From Myxococcales bacterium (GTDB taxonomy: Bacteria > Myxococcota_A > UBA9042 > GCA-2863065), in assembly GCA_018780435.1 (NCBI GenBank), contig JADMJS010000376.1, positions 1-42,065 on the forward strand: a stretch of 42,065 nt of DNA. The letters are read 5' to 3'. The translations under genes were made by a program, and so were the position numbers. The notes under the pieces were generated by a model. The model was not told the DNA's origin, ran no database searches, and saw only the letters and a program-made list of their open reading frames with translations. Positions 26,201 to 34,869 of this stretch are shown here, in pieces (within the stretch, counting starts at the first letter, position 1; the number at the start of each line of letters is the position of its first letter).

Positions 26201-28595
26201 CGTGACTACGTTCCGCGACGCCCTGCTCGGTTGGGCTCTGCGTCTGAGGGAGGAGCCGGATTCACCGCGTACGTTCGAGGCGGCCGCGACCTTGATCGGT
26301 AGTGGCGGTCTGGGCATCACGCCCGGTCAGTCGGCGCAGGCGATCGCCGAGGCCGCAGTCGAAGCGAATGATCGGCTCGCGCTGACCCGAGGGCCGACTC
26401 TGACGAGCCTGCGACTCGTGGAGCTCTACCAGACGCGATGCGTCGAGGCATGGGCGGCGCTCCAGGACTTCACGTCGGCGAGAGATTGCGCCTTCGAAGT
26501 GGCTCCACAGATCGAAGAGGGCAGCGGGGGACTGCGACAACCGCTGGACGCCCGGTATCGCGGGACCGGCTACGACCTCCTCCGAGTCCAGCTCAGTGGC
26601 GATGAGAAGTCACTCGCTTACACGTTGGATGGCAAACGGGCGCGCTCGGAGGTTCGTAAGGCTGAGCTTCAGCTACCGCTGGTGAGGGAGCTCGTACGGG
26701 TCGGAGCGTCGCGCGACTGGGCAGACCCGACGATCGGACGCACGATCTTCCCCCTGCTGGTCCCGGAAGGCCTCGAGCCCGTTCTCAGCGCCACGACGAA
26801 TCTCGTGGTGGAGGTCGATCCGGCAACGGCGGGCATTCCCTGGGAGATGTTGGAGAGTCCGGGAGCGACCGGAGTCCCATGGCCGATACAAGCACGGCTG
26901 ATTCGTAAGCTGGCAACGACTGTCTTCCGCGGAACACCTCGGGACGCGGGGGTAGGCGCATCGGCACTGATAATCGGTGAGCCTCTCGCGGACACCCATC
27001 GGTTCCCGCGTCTTCCAGGTGCGAGAGCCGAGGCCGCCGAGGTCCGTGACCAGTTGCAGGCCGGTGAGAGATCAATCTCGGTGACGGCGCTCATCGCGAC
27101 GCCAGAGAAGTGCCCGGATGCGATTGACGTCATATCTGCTCTCATGTCTCAACCGTGGCAGATCGTGCACATCGCCGGACATGGCGTATCCGGAGATGCC
27201 GGATCCGTCGGCGGCGTCGTGCTGTCGGGTGGTCTCTTCCTCGGAGCAGCCGAGATTCGCGCCATGCGGAGGGTCCCCTCCCTGGTGTTCGTGAATTGCT
27301 GCTACCTGGGCGCTTCACGCGCGCCCGACATTCTGTCGTCCAGCTCGATTGACCGCTCGTCGTTCGCAGCGACGGTGGCGCAGAGTCTCATCGAAGTCGG
27401 AGTGAGATGCGTCGTGGCTGCAGGGTGGGCAATAGACGACAATGCCGCACGTGTGTTCGCCTCGAATTTCTACCTGCGCCTGATGGAAGGCAGCCGCTTT
27501 CAGGATGCTGTCGCAGACGCGAGGCAGAGGACCTGGGAGTTCGAACACCAGGGCGGTGGGAACACGTGGGCGGCGTACCAGTGCTATGGGGATCCCGACT
27601 GGTCGCTGGTCAAGAAAGCTGAGGATCTATACTCGACTCCGCCGGTGGTCGCATCGCGAGCGCAATTGGAGCTGCAGCTCGACACACTTCGCGTGCGACT
27701 CGGTCAGCCCGGAAGTGGGGCCACGAAGAACGACGTGCGCCTCCTCGCGACGACCTATGGTGAGACGTGGACACAGGCGACCACCCTCGAGGCGTTCGCG
27801 GCCGCGTTTCAGGCTGCGGGAGAGCTGGAGGAGGCGATTCGCTACTACGAGCGAGCCAGGCGGACCAACTCTGCCAACGTGACCCTGCGCGGGCTCGAGC
27901 AATTGGCGAACCTGCGAGTTCGCCATGGGTGGCAGGCATACCGCGAGAAGGTGTTCACCGCAGACCAGGCGCTGGCATCGATCGAGAAGGGGCTCGAGGA
28001 GCTGACAGCGCTTTCGCAGGTCTCGTGGACGAGTGAACGCGCGAGCCTGATCGGGTCGGCGTTCAAGCGCACGGCGATGGTGCTGATCGCTCAGGAGAAC
28101 CTGGAGCTCGCGGCCAATGCGCTGGAGAAGATGCATGACGCCTACCGGGAAGCCGATAAACTTTCCGAAAGTCCGGATTCGAGCCACTACGCGGTCATGA
28201 ACCGCATCGGAGCAGCGCTTTCGAGGGGCATGTTGGCCCACGAGCCGGCCGAGGCGCTCGACGCGCTCGTCCAACGTGCTCGCACCGCGATTCAGGCGGC
28301 CAGTGAGCGTGCCCCCGACTTCTTTGCTGCGGCCAGTGCGATTGAGCTGGACCTCTACGTCGCGCTGTCGACCGGCGCCCTCCATGAGGCCGCTCCAAGG
28401 TTGCTCGCGCGATTCGAATCGCTTCATGAACGAGTCCTCGCGACATGGCTCTGGAAGTCCGTTGCGGACCAGGCCTCTTTCCTACTGACACTCTATGAAA
28501 GCAGCATGGAATCATCAGGTTCTGAGGCGGAGGCTGCTGCATCAAAGTCGATTCGGACCGTCCTCAGCCGATATGCGGAATCGGACAAGGCGTGA
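23238..28595 (+). CDS. CHAT protease fused to two alpha/beta-hydrolase (lipase-like) domains and a TPR-like tail
   Basis: 1785 residues from ATG 23238; GGGAG 8 bp upstream decides the start. No signal peptide. Order: N-terminal region (1-150); hydrolase 1 (about 190-460) with LVFVHGTFSNT, the elbow VTHSRGG (Ser262) and a late SDHDLV; hydrolase 2 (about 515-830), LCAT/PDAT-like, with VLPGILGSEL, FAYDWRLS, AHSMGG (Ser619) and a late GAAHVELPLY; a domain (about 885-1080) resembling the leucyl-aminopeptidase N-terminal fold (LFVGHY, VIVVGLGDEGDLT, LIGSGGLG); CHAT domain (about 1180-1480) with VHIAGHG (His1315) and VNCCYLG (Cys1355); then helical repeats to the end. Both hydrolase elbows and the CHAT dyad are intact. 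By family knowledge CHAT domains are caspase-like proteases in immune and cell-death systems. Inference: a protease-regulated lipase effector. Confidence 0.93.
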   Translation: MSTSSTSVRFIVPGTRASRSAAGMAMLSPLPVLGEVVGAVRLDASRAAGEDVALEAQPGMDVVVLEVENGPTLYLHPDTARALFEAQEGASRSESQAGVSVPRHLAWAGNFDGSRRRGWFGRVLLKALRIFRPATDRILEGAADLGAKGLAWLVDQQVDEGVYEIPKTGPLEALKGSTKIDSIPASNSPILVFVHGTFSNTAGTFGKLWQNHPTLVKSLFDHYEGRVYGLDHATLGRSPMQNALTLANALPEKARIHLVTHSRGGLVAEVLARAASPAEGDADEFPNVDGWEEHRDALKVLFETMAKKGVRVERTVRVACPARGTTLASSRLDAYVSVLAWLSRMSGLPMVGAVVNFAAEVARRRMDPELLPGLAAQIPGGPFVRWLHGVSTPVDNQLRVVAGDLEAEDLGSWLKTLLTDNFYGSDHDLVVQTRSMYGGALRKTTPDFLLDRGKEVSHFNYFTNELTAKAVVAGLVQNEPAGFRPIGRESQRGQDSSGVRAPRSARSGAANREKSPLAVVLPGILGSELTRDGKWIWANPAALWAFDELGPNAKGVEASLPIQAVYQPLQDILRDAGNEVLPFAYDWRLSVTGAAEALATRLAATLRDGGRPVRFVAHSMGGLVVRALAALHPDLFRDAMSRDASRILMLGTPNDGSWAPMQVLTGDSFWGGVLSAVDAPWDPGKLRELAAQFPGFLLLQASLQQRGLHRAERWEALEDADFANLPSWWRPVRRWHRWGKPTQSVLDEAVRVQALLTGGLPAFLEYADKTAVVVGRGRRTPAGFLESRGGIDYETVTEGDGLVTHASSRLPGVETWSVGAAHVELPLYTQALPGYIALLDNGPDALEAPGLTPEGRTARRGSSVSRGRPSRDGTLFAGPTLLDAIAPPKVAGLSLRVVHTDLSFIQPALFVGHYRSPRLGGSEAILDRILGGALQDSRNLGLYPEAAKDHRIFLNTRAPRDNPLALPQPTSVIVVGLGDEGDLTYRGLVTTFRDALLGWALRLREEPDSPRTFEAAATLIGSGGLGITPGQSAQAIAEAAVEANDRLALTRGPTLTSLRLVELYQTRCVEAWAALQDFTSARDCAFEVAPQIEEGSGGLRQPLDARYRGTGYDLLRVQLSGDEKSLAYTLDGKRARSEVRKAELQLPLVRELVRVGASRDWADPTIGRTIFPLLVPEGLEPVLSATTNLVVEVDPATAGIPWEMLESPGATGVPWPIQARLIRKLATTVFRGTPRDAGVGASALIIGEPLADTHRFPRLPGARAEAAEVRDQLQAGERSISVTALIATPEKCPDAIDVISALMSQPWQIVHIAGHGVSGDAGSVGGVVLSGGLFLGAAEIRAMRRVPSLVFVNCCYLGASRAPDILSSSSIDRSSFAATVAQSLIEVGVRCVVAAGWAIDDNAARVFASNFYLRLMEGSRFQDAVADARQRTWEFEHQGGGNTWAAYQCYGDPDWSLVKKAEDLYSTPPVVASRAQLELQLDTLRVRLGQPGSGATKNDVRLLATTYGETWTQATTLEAFAAAFQAAGELEEAIRYYERARRTNSANVTLRGLEQLANLRVRHGWQAYREKVFTADQALASIEKGLEELTALSQVSWTSERASLIGSAFKRTAMVLIAQENLELAANALEKMHDAYREADKLSESPDSSHYAVMNRIGAALSRGMLAHEPAEALDALVQRARTAIQAASERAPDFFAAASAIELDLYVALSTGALHEAAPRLLARFESLHERVLATWLWKSVADQASFLLTLYESSMESSGSEAEAAASKSIRTVLSRYAESDKA

Positions 28596-28740
28596 CCGCC
28601 AGCCGGGATCCCATTCGTCCGCGGGGAACTAGCTGGAATCCCTGTGGCCGATCACCCAGGCGCCAAGAGGGTCTGTCCGAATGATGATGGGGATGCCGTT
28701 CCCACATCAGCCGTGAGATCGAATCGCCGAGGCTCATTCA

Positions 28741-31653
28741 GTGACACCAACTTCACCCGTGACCTCCGATGCCAATCAGTACGATGTGTTCATCTCGTAC
28801 TCCCGGAGTCACGACGCTGAGGTAGCGCTCGCGCTGCGTCGATTCTTGGTCACCTTTGCCCGCCGCGGAAATGCTCTCCGCGCCCTCCGCGTCTTTCTCG
28901 ATACGTCGGAACTCGGGGCAGCAAGTGACCTGGGGCCGATCTTCGATGCGATCGATCAGAGTCGCTACTTCGTCCTCATCGCGTCGCCGGGCGCTGCTGA
29001 TCGGCCTTTCGTGAAGCGCGAACTGGACCACTGGCTCGAGAAGAAGGGCACTGCCCAACTGCTCGTTGCCCGTCGAAATGGGGTCATCGCCTTCCTCGAC
29101 GGCGGCGGGCTAGACTGGGCGACGACCGATTCCATCCCGAGGACCGCGCTGTCGGAGAAGCACTTCGTCAAGGAGTTCATCCACTCGCCCTTCACTGTCC
29201 CGACCGCTGATCATCGAGACCGTGAGTTTCGAGATGCAGCAGTCCGCATCGCGGCACCGATACACGGCAAGCAGGTGTCCGACCTTCTGAGCGAAGAGCT
29301 CGATGCCGAGAAGGAGCGACGCAGCCGCCGGAACGCCGCCGTGACGGTGATGGCCCTGCTTGCCGTCGCTGCCGTGTGGCTCTTCATACGCGCTCAAGAC
29401 AGTGCGTGGGAGGCTGCCAGCAACCAGGGCAACGCCGACATCAAGGGTTTTGCCGCAGGCGTTGAAGCCGCAGCGGCCAGCCGGGAGCAGACGCGAGCTG
29501 AGGCCGAGCGGGTTAAGGCGGAAATCGAGACTCGAAGGGCGGTGCATGCACTCGCTGACGTACTCGTCGAACGTGGTGAGTCGGAACGGCGCGCGCAGCG
29601 CCCACACCTGGCGATGCTCTGGGCGGCCGAGGCCCTGACCAGGGTGCCGAACCACCCGGCAGGCCGTCGGCTGATCGTCGAGCTCTCCGTTGACCGGCAC
29701 ATTGGGTCAACGCAGGCACTGAGCGGCATCTCGACGATGACGCCCGTAGAAGACGATAACGTTATCGTCGGAGGTTTCGAAGACGAGTTCCGTCGCTGCG
29801 CTCCTGACGGCGACTGCAACGGCATCGCGTTCCTTCCTTCCGTTGGTGAGGGTTCCGTTCACCACGTTGCGGCATCTCGAAGGGAACTCCTTGCGATCGT
29901 GGCCTCTGACGATGGGCGCAGCGTACTGCACCGAGGGCTCGCGGAGCTCCGCGCGACTACGGTGGATGCCGAGAAAGACAGTCCGATCGCGCTCGCGACG
30001 GGGCCAGATGGCGAGATCGCGATTGCGAGGCCAGGCAGGCTGGTGATCCACGACGCATCGGGTGTCGGAGAGCATCTCCCTTTGCCAGAGGGCCTGGAGT
30101 CGAAAGTGTCCGGCGTGGTTCTGACCAGTCGATGGGTTGCAGCTCTTGGTGAACGAAAAGTGTACGTGGCCGAGAAGCGAAACGGACGATGGACTCGGGT
30201 CCGCACCCTGGTTCCTCCGTGGCCGAAGCCGCTCCCGACGGCCGACATCGTAGACCAGGTCAATGGCCCGGATCTGCTGGATCTGGACGTCAGCGACGCT
30301 GGCGGGCGCTTGGCCGCGGGTGGGTACAACGGGCGTCTATGGACTTGGGCACTCGAGCGGATGGACGAGGTCAACGCATGCGTCATTCCGTCGGCAGTCG
30401 ACGCCACCGGCTGGGGCCATCTCGAAGACCTGACCTACTCGCCCGATGGTCGAACCCTCTTCGTCGCCAGCCCGGTCGGGGTGACAGTACTCGATGCGGA
30501 CACCTGTAGAGTTCGATACGCGCTTCCAAGTCCGTCCAAGCTCGCTGCGGTCACGCTAGTGGCTGACGGCACGAGCCTCGTCTCCGCCGATGATTCAGGG
30601 CTCGTGACACGGTGGTCACTGGATCGGAGTCACCAAGAACTCGAGTTTCGATATACATTCGATGGCGGCGTGAAGCATAGACTGGAGACGGCGGCGATCT
30701 CCCCAGACGGGCGCCTCTTGGCCGTCGGCGGGGATGGAGGCGCGCTCTTCGTCACCGATCTAGTATCTCGAACGACAACCCGGATCGGTCATAGTGACGC
30801 CGGGGCCGACGTCCGATGGGTGGGCTGGGGCCACCAGGGTCACGTTCTCTACTCCGGTGGTTGGGACTCACGCGTTCAAGAATCCAAGCCTCCGTGGTCG
30901 GCACCGAAGCTGAGTGAGAGACGCGTGGACTTCGCCGTCTATGCAGGAGCCACGACGCAGCGTGGCGAGGTCATAGTGGCTGGGGCGGAGGGTCGACTCG
31001 CCATCCTTGGGCCTGACGACCCTCGCGTTCGGCCCATCGTGATTGCGCAGGCAACTCTCATCGAGAGTCTCGCAGCCGCGCCGGATGGACGCTGGATTGC
31101 GGTAGTCGCGGACCGGAGCCCCTCGAAGGCCTTGGTCTGGGTCCTCGACGGCGGCATTGCCGAGGAGATACCGGTGGTTGGAGAACCGATTCGCGTCGCG
31201 GCTAGCCCCGATGGCACTACCCTGGCGGTCGTGACCAAGTCCGGTGTCTTCATCGCGGACACACGTGGATCATTGCCTCGGGTTCGCCCAGAACCGCTGA
31301 TGGTCAGCGAACCATGGGCCCTTGCGCTGTCCCCGGATGGTTCGCGTTTGCTCACCACATCGAGCGGTGAACACGTCGAGTTGTACGACACACGCACAGG
31401 ATCACTGCTCGCGATGGTTGACCACGCCCGGCAACGACAGACTCAGTTCGTCGCCTTCAGCCCCCGTGGCACAGCCGTGATGTCAACGGGCTTCGACGGC
31501 GTGCTACGGCTCACGCGGATTGACGCGCTGGATCGTCCTGCCTTCGCGCTGAAGGACGACGCGGAGTCATGGAGCGGCCTACGGCTCGAGTCCGATGGAC
31601 GCCTGGCGCGCAGCCGTGCGCCTCCGCAAATCATGCCATCGAGCTGGTGGTGA
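28741..31653 (+). CDS. TIR - transmembrane - WD40 propeller protein
   Basis: 970 residues from GTG 28741, with GAGG about 10 bp upstream. Residues 13-150 are a TIR domain (YDVFISYSRSHDAEVA, RVFLDTSEL, YFVLIASPGAADRPFVKREL); Glu94 falls where NAD-cleaving TIRs have their catalytic Glu. One membrane helix follows at about 199-216 (AAVTVMALLAVAAVWLFI), flanked by Arg-rich and coiled-coil segments (about 240-290). Residues 310-950 form WD40-like propeller blades (YSPDGRTLFVAS, ISPDGRLLAVGGDGG, LSPDGSRLLTTSS, FSPRGTAVMSTGFDG). The basic residues before the helix suggest that TIR faces the cytosol and the propeller the periplasm; this is inference. TIR proteins in bacteria commonly deplete NAD or make signalling nucleotides. 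It follows the CHAT gene by 145 bp. Confidence 0.92.
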   Translation: MTPTSPVTSDANQYDVFISYSRSHDAEVALALRRFLVTFARRGNALRALRVFLDTSELGAASDLGPIFDAIDQSRYFVLIASPGAADRPFVKRELDHWLEKKGTAQLLVARRNGVIAFLDGGGLDWATTDSIPRTALSEKHFVKEFIHSPFTVPTADHRDREFRDAAVRIAAPIHGKQVSDLLSEELDAEKERRSRRNAAVTVMALLAVAAVWLFIRAQDSAWEAASNQGNADIKGFAAGVEAAAASREQTRAEAERVKAEIETRRAVHALADVLVERGESERRAQRPHLAMLWAAEALTRVPNHPAGRRLIVELSVDRHIGSTQALSGISTMTPVEDDNVIVGGFEDEFRRCAPDGDCNGIAFLPSVGEGSVHHVAASRRELLAIVASDDGRSVLHRGLAELRATTVDAEKDSPIALATGPDGEIAIARPGRLVIHDASGVGEHLPLPEGLESKVSGVVLTSRWVAALGERKVYVAEKRNGRWTRVRTLVPPWPKPLPTADIVDQVNGPDLLDLDVSDAGGRLAAGGYNGRLWTWALERMDEVNACVIPSAVDATGWGHLEDLTYSPDGRTLFVASPVGVTVLDADTCRVRYALPSPSKLAAVTLVADGTSLVSADDSGLVTRWSLDRSHQELEFRYTFDGGVKHRLETAAISPDGRLLAVGGDGGALFVTDLVSRTTTRIGHSDAGADVRWVGWGHQGHVLYSGGWDSRVQESKPPWSAPKLSERRVDFAVYAGATTQRGEVIVAGAEGRLAILGPDDPRVRPIVIAQATLIESLAAAPDGRWIAVVADRSPSKALVWVLDGGIAEEIPVVGEPIRVAASPDGTTLAVVTKSGVFIADTRGSLPRVRPEPLMVSEPWALALSPDGSRLLTTSSGEHVELYDTRTGSLLAMVDHARQRQTQFVAFSPRGTAVMSTGFDGVLRLTRIDALDRPAFALKDDAESWSGLRLESDGRLARSRAPPQIMPSSWW
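29752..29769. repeat. perfect 18-bp palindrome inside the TIR-WD40 gene
   Basis: GACGATAAC joined to GTTATCGTC with no spacer, encoding DDNVIV at the start of the propeller region. It is AT-richer than its surroundings. It may be chance from codon choice, or a binding site inside the gene. Confidence 0.4.
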
Positions 31654-31947
31654 GATCCGCCATTGTGACGCATCGCTGGGATGCGCTTGCGTCGGCATCC
31701 AGACTTCGGTGCAGCCGATTCACCAACGCCCATTGGCTCGACGTCCTGCGAGCTCCGGGGCCGTTGAGAATCAGACGAAGGCAAGCCGACGCCCTTGGCG
31801 ACGGAGCGCAGTGGAGCCTCCGCGGGATCTGTGCGCCGCGTGTACCACCGTGGCGTCTCGCGGGGAGTCTCGAACTGCTTCGGCCGAACCGTTCCGCCCC
31901 GCCGCGCCGACGTTGCCCAGCGGCCGCGCGCCGGACTACGATGCACC
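31654..31947 (+). other. gap between TIR and STAND genes
   Basis: 294 bp. The small frames are Arg/Ser-rich shadows. A stem with arms GCATC and GATGC (about 31669-31684) lies shortly after the TIR stop and could be a weak terminator. I see no gene and no clear promoter. Confidence 0.4.
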
Positions 31948-34869
31948 ATGGCCGGACCACGCGTCTTCTTGTCGTCTACCGCACACGACCTCGCCGCCTA
32001 CCGGAAGGTGGCCGACGACACGCTCCTCCGCCTGCAGGCGCAGTCGGTGATCATGGAGCGCTTCGGGCCACTCCCAGGCAGGCCGGTCGACGAATGCGAA
32101 CGCCTCGCCACCGAGTGCGACGTGCTCATCTGCATCGTCGCCCACCGTTACGGCTATGAGCCGGAACCAGGCCGAGGCAGCATCACCCGCCGTGAGGTCG
32201 AGGCGGCGCACGGGGCCGGCAAGCCGGTCTACGCGTGGATCGTGGACGACACGCAGCCCTGGACGGAGGCCAAGGAGCAGGATCGTCTGACCGATCCGGC
32301 CGTCCTCGGCGATCCGGTCCAGGTCCAGGCGCTCGCCTCTTCCGTGAGGGTCCTGCAGGACTTCAAGGCGTGGCTGCGCAACAACGTCGTCGTCGACTCG
32401 TTCACCACGCCCGACGATCTGGGCCGCAAGATCGCCACCACCCTCGCGAACGTATCGGCCCCGACGGTCTCGCGACCGGTGGCGCCGCCAGAGCTCCGAA
32501 TCGTCCATGCGCTCCAGCCCGCGCCTTACTTCGAGGGTCGCGAGGCGCTCGTCGACCGCCTCTTCGACTGGGTCCTCGACACCGCGTCGCCCGACCGCGT
32601 GCACGCGCTCGTCGCGATCGGCGGCACCGGCAAGACCGCGGTGGCCGAAGCTGTCCTTCAGCGACTCCGCGCCCGCTGGCCCGTGCCCGGCGCCGGCAGC
32701 GTGCTCGTGTGGAGCTTCTACGAACGCCCGGACGCCGACGCGTTCCTCCGCGCGTGCGCCCACCTGTTTCTCGGTGAATCGGACGATGCGCCTGCCGGCG
32801 GCCGCCTCGAACGGCTCCAGCGCGGCCTCGCCGACGGTCGGCCGCACCTTGTCGTCCTCGACGGCCTCGAACGCGCTCAGCGCGACGCCGGGGGCGGCAC
32901 GATCCGGGGAGAACTCGATGACCACCAATTGAAGCTGCTCCTCCAGGCGATCGCCTCGGGGCTCGGCCGAACGCGGGCGCTGGTGACCTCCCGCTTCCCG
33001 CTCGTGGATCTGCACTCCTGGCGGCTCCGCGGCCTCGTGGAGACGCCGCTCGACGATCTCCCACTGCCCGCTGCCCGCGCGGTGCTCCGGGGCTGGGGCG
33101 TCGTAGGCGCCGACTTGGCGCTCGACGCGGTCGCCGAGTCGGTTGGCCGTCACGCGTTGTCGGTCGCCGTGATCGGCTCGTACCTCCAACACTTCGAAGG
33201 TGGTCGGGTGGAGGGGGCCGCCCGCTTCAAGCTCGACGACGTCGTCGGCGACGACGTATTGGCTCGGAAGCTGGCCAAGGTGCTGGCCTTTTACGCCGAG
33301 AAGCTCCCGACGCCGGAGCGCGACCTCCTGGCTCGGATGTCGGTGTTTCCGCGCGGGATTACGTTGGAGATCCTACACGTCCTGGTCGACGCGGGGCGCA
33401 AGGTGGCGGGGGTTCTCGTCAAGGCAAAGCCGGAGCTGCCGCGGCTCCTCCAGCGCCTGGTCGACAGGGGCCTCGTGTTCTCCTACGTGGCCACCGACCG
33501 CACGGTGACGTGGACCGCGCATCCTTTCGTGCGCGAGCGGTTCAGCGGGCTCCTGGGGTGCCCGAGTGAACGAGTGTTCGATGCGGTGGCGTCGCAACTA
33601 GGGCAGGGACTGGAGCTCCGACCGGAGCAGAAGCCCATGGACTCGGTGATGCTGGACCGCTATGAGCAGCTGATTGAGCTGATGCGGCTCGCGGGACGGA
33701 CTCAGGAAGCCTTCGACCTCTATTGGTTCGGACTCGGCGGCTTCGCGCACCTCGGCCGCCTCCACGGGGACTACGCCCGTGGGTACCGAATCCTCCGGGG
33801 GTTCTTGCCAGCCAACGGGGCACCGGCCGCCTTCGGGGCCGGATTGGCCGCGGACGACCAAAGCGTCGGGTTGAACGATCTAGCACTCTACGCTCAGGTC
33901 CTGGGCAAGCTCGGCGAAGCGGCGGACCTCCTGCGGGAGGCCGACGCCAGCCTACGCCTCCTCGGTGAGCCCGACCAGAGTAGCTCAGGCCTACAAAACA
34001 CCTGCGAGGTCGCCTTCGCCCGCGGCCGTCTGCTCGAGGCCCGCGATGCGGCCAACGAAGCGCTCACCGAGGCGGTCCGCGCGGAGGACCCCACCCAGAG
34101 AAAGTACGCGTTCGCCTTTCGCGCCAGCGCGAACCACCTCTTTGGCGAGCTTTCGTCCGCAGTCTCCGACTTCACCGCCGCTGCGGCGCTGGAGGCGGCG
34201 CTGGAGGACGAGCGACTGCTCTATTCCCTTCGCGGCCTACAGCACGCCCGACACCACCTCGACCAGGGCGCCATTACTGCCGCCCGCGCGATCGTGACCG
34301 CCGGTCTCCCCATCGCTCGACGCAACCGCTGGCACCACGAGCACCCCCGCTGGCACGCGCTTCTCGCCCGCCTGGCCCTCCACGACGGCGCCGACCCCGC
34401 CGAACACCTAGCCGAAATTCGCGATTGGACCGCCCGCACCGGCGATATGTCCCTAATCATCGAAGCCCACGCCCTCGCCGCTCGCGCCGCCCTGGCCCGC
34501 GGCGACCTCACCACGGCGCTCTCCGAAGCCACCGACGGCGCCCGCCTGGCCCAGACCACGGGCTTTCGGCTCCTCGAGATCGAGAACCTGCTCGCCCTCT
34601 CCGCGGTCCACCTCGCGTTGCCCAACCCCAACGCCGCGCTCACAACCGCCCGTGAAGCGCTCGACCTCGCGACCGCCCCCGAGTGCGGCTACGCGTGGGG
34701 CGAAGCGGACGCTGCCCACGCCTGGGGCCTCGCGTTCGAACGCCTCCACCAATACGCCTTCGCCCGCCGCGCCTTTACTCAGGCCCTCGCCGTCCGTGAA
34801 AGTCTCGGCCACCCAGGGCTCGTGGCGACCCGCGACGCGCTCGCCCGCGTCGGCGGTATCAGCTCATGA
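31948..34869 (+). CDS. DUF4062 - STAND NTPase - TPR protein
   Basis: 973 residues from ATG 31948. The start is fixed by the DUF4062 signature directly after it (RVFLSSTAHDLAAYRKVADD); upstream in-frame starts give Arg-rich sequence. DUF4062 spans about 1-130 (ECDVLICIVAHRYGYEP, SITRREVEAA). The STAND/NACHT-like NTPase spans about 190-480, with Walker A GGTGKT (225-230), Walker B LVVLDGLERA (Asp305), a sensor-like ALVTSRFPL and a winged-helix part. The rest is Ala/Leu-rich TPR-like helical repeats (about 560-960). The layout is effector domain, switch, sensor repeats. By family knowledge DUF4062 occurs as an N-terminal domain of STAND proteins in biological-conflict loci. By inference the TPR part detects a trigger and the NTPase oligomerises the N-terminal effector. 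Confidence 0.93.
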   Translation: MAGPRVFLSSTAHDLAAYRKVADDTLLRLQAQSVIMERFGPLPGRPVDECERLATECDVLICIVAHRYGYEPEPGRGSITRREVEAAHGAGKPVYAWIVDDTQPWTEAKEQDRLTDPAVLGDPVQVQALASSVRVLQDFKAWLRNNVVVDSFTTPDDLGRKIATTLANVSAPTVSRPVAPPELRIVHALQPAPYFEGREALVDRLFDWVLDTASPDRVHALVAIGGTGKTAVAEAVLQRLRARWPVPGAGSVLVWSFYERPDADAFLRACAHLFLGESDDAPAGGRLERLQRGLADGRPHLVVLDGLERAQRDAGGGTIRGELDDHQLKLLLQAIASGLGRTRALVTSRFPLVDLHSWRLRGLVETPLDDLPLPAARAVLRGWGVVGADLALDAVAESVGRHALSVAVIGSYLQHFEGGRVEGAARFKLDDVVGDDVLARKLAKVLAFYAEKLPTPERDLLARMSVFPRGITLEILHVLVDAGRKVAGVLVKAKPELPRLLQRLVDRGLVFSYVATDRTVTWTAHPFVRERFSGLLGCPSERVFDAVASQLGQGLELRPEQKPMDSVMLDRYEQLIELMRLAGRTQEAFDLYWFGLGGFAHLGRLHGDYARGYRILRGFLPANGAPAAFGAGLAADDQSVGLNDLALYAQVLGKLGEAADLLREADASLRLLGEPDQSSSGLQNTCEVAFARGRLLEARDAANEALTEAVRAEDPTQRKYAFAFRASANHLFGELSSAVSDFTAAAALEAALEDERLLYSLRGLQHARHHLDQGAITAARAIVTAGLPIARRNRWHHEHPRWHALLARLALHDGADPAEHLAEIRDWTARTGDMSLIIEAHALAARAALARGDLTTALSEATDGARLAQTTGFRLLEIENLLALSAVHLALPNPNAALTTAREALDLATAPECGYAWGEADAAHAWGLAFERLHQYAFARRAFTQALAVRESLGHPGLVATRDALARVGGISS

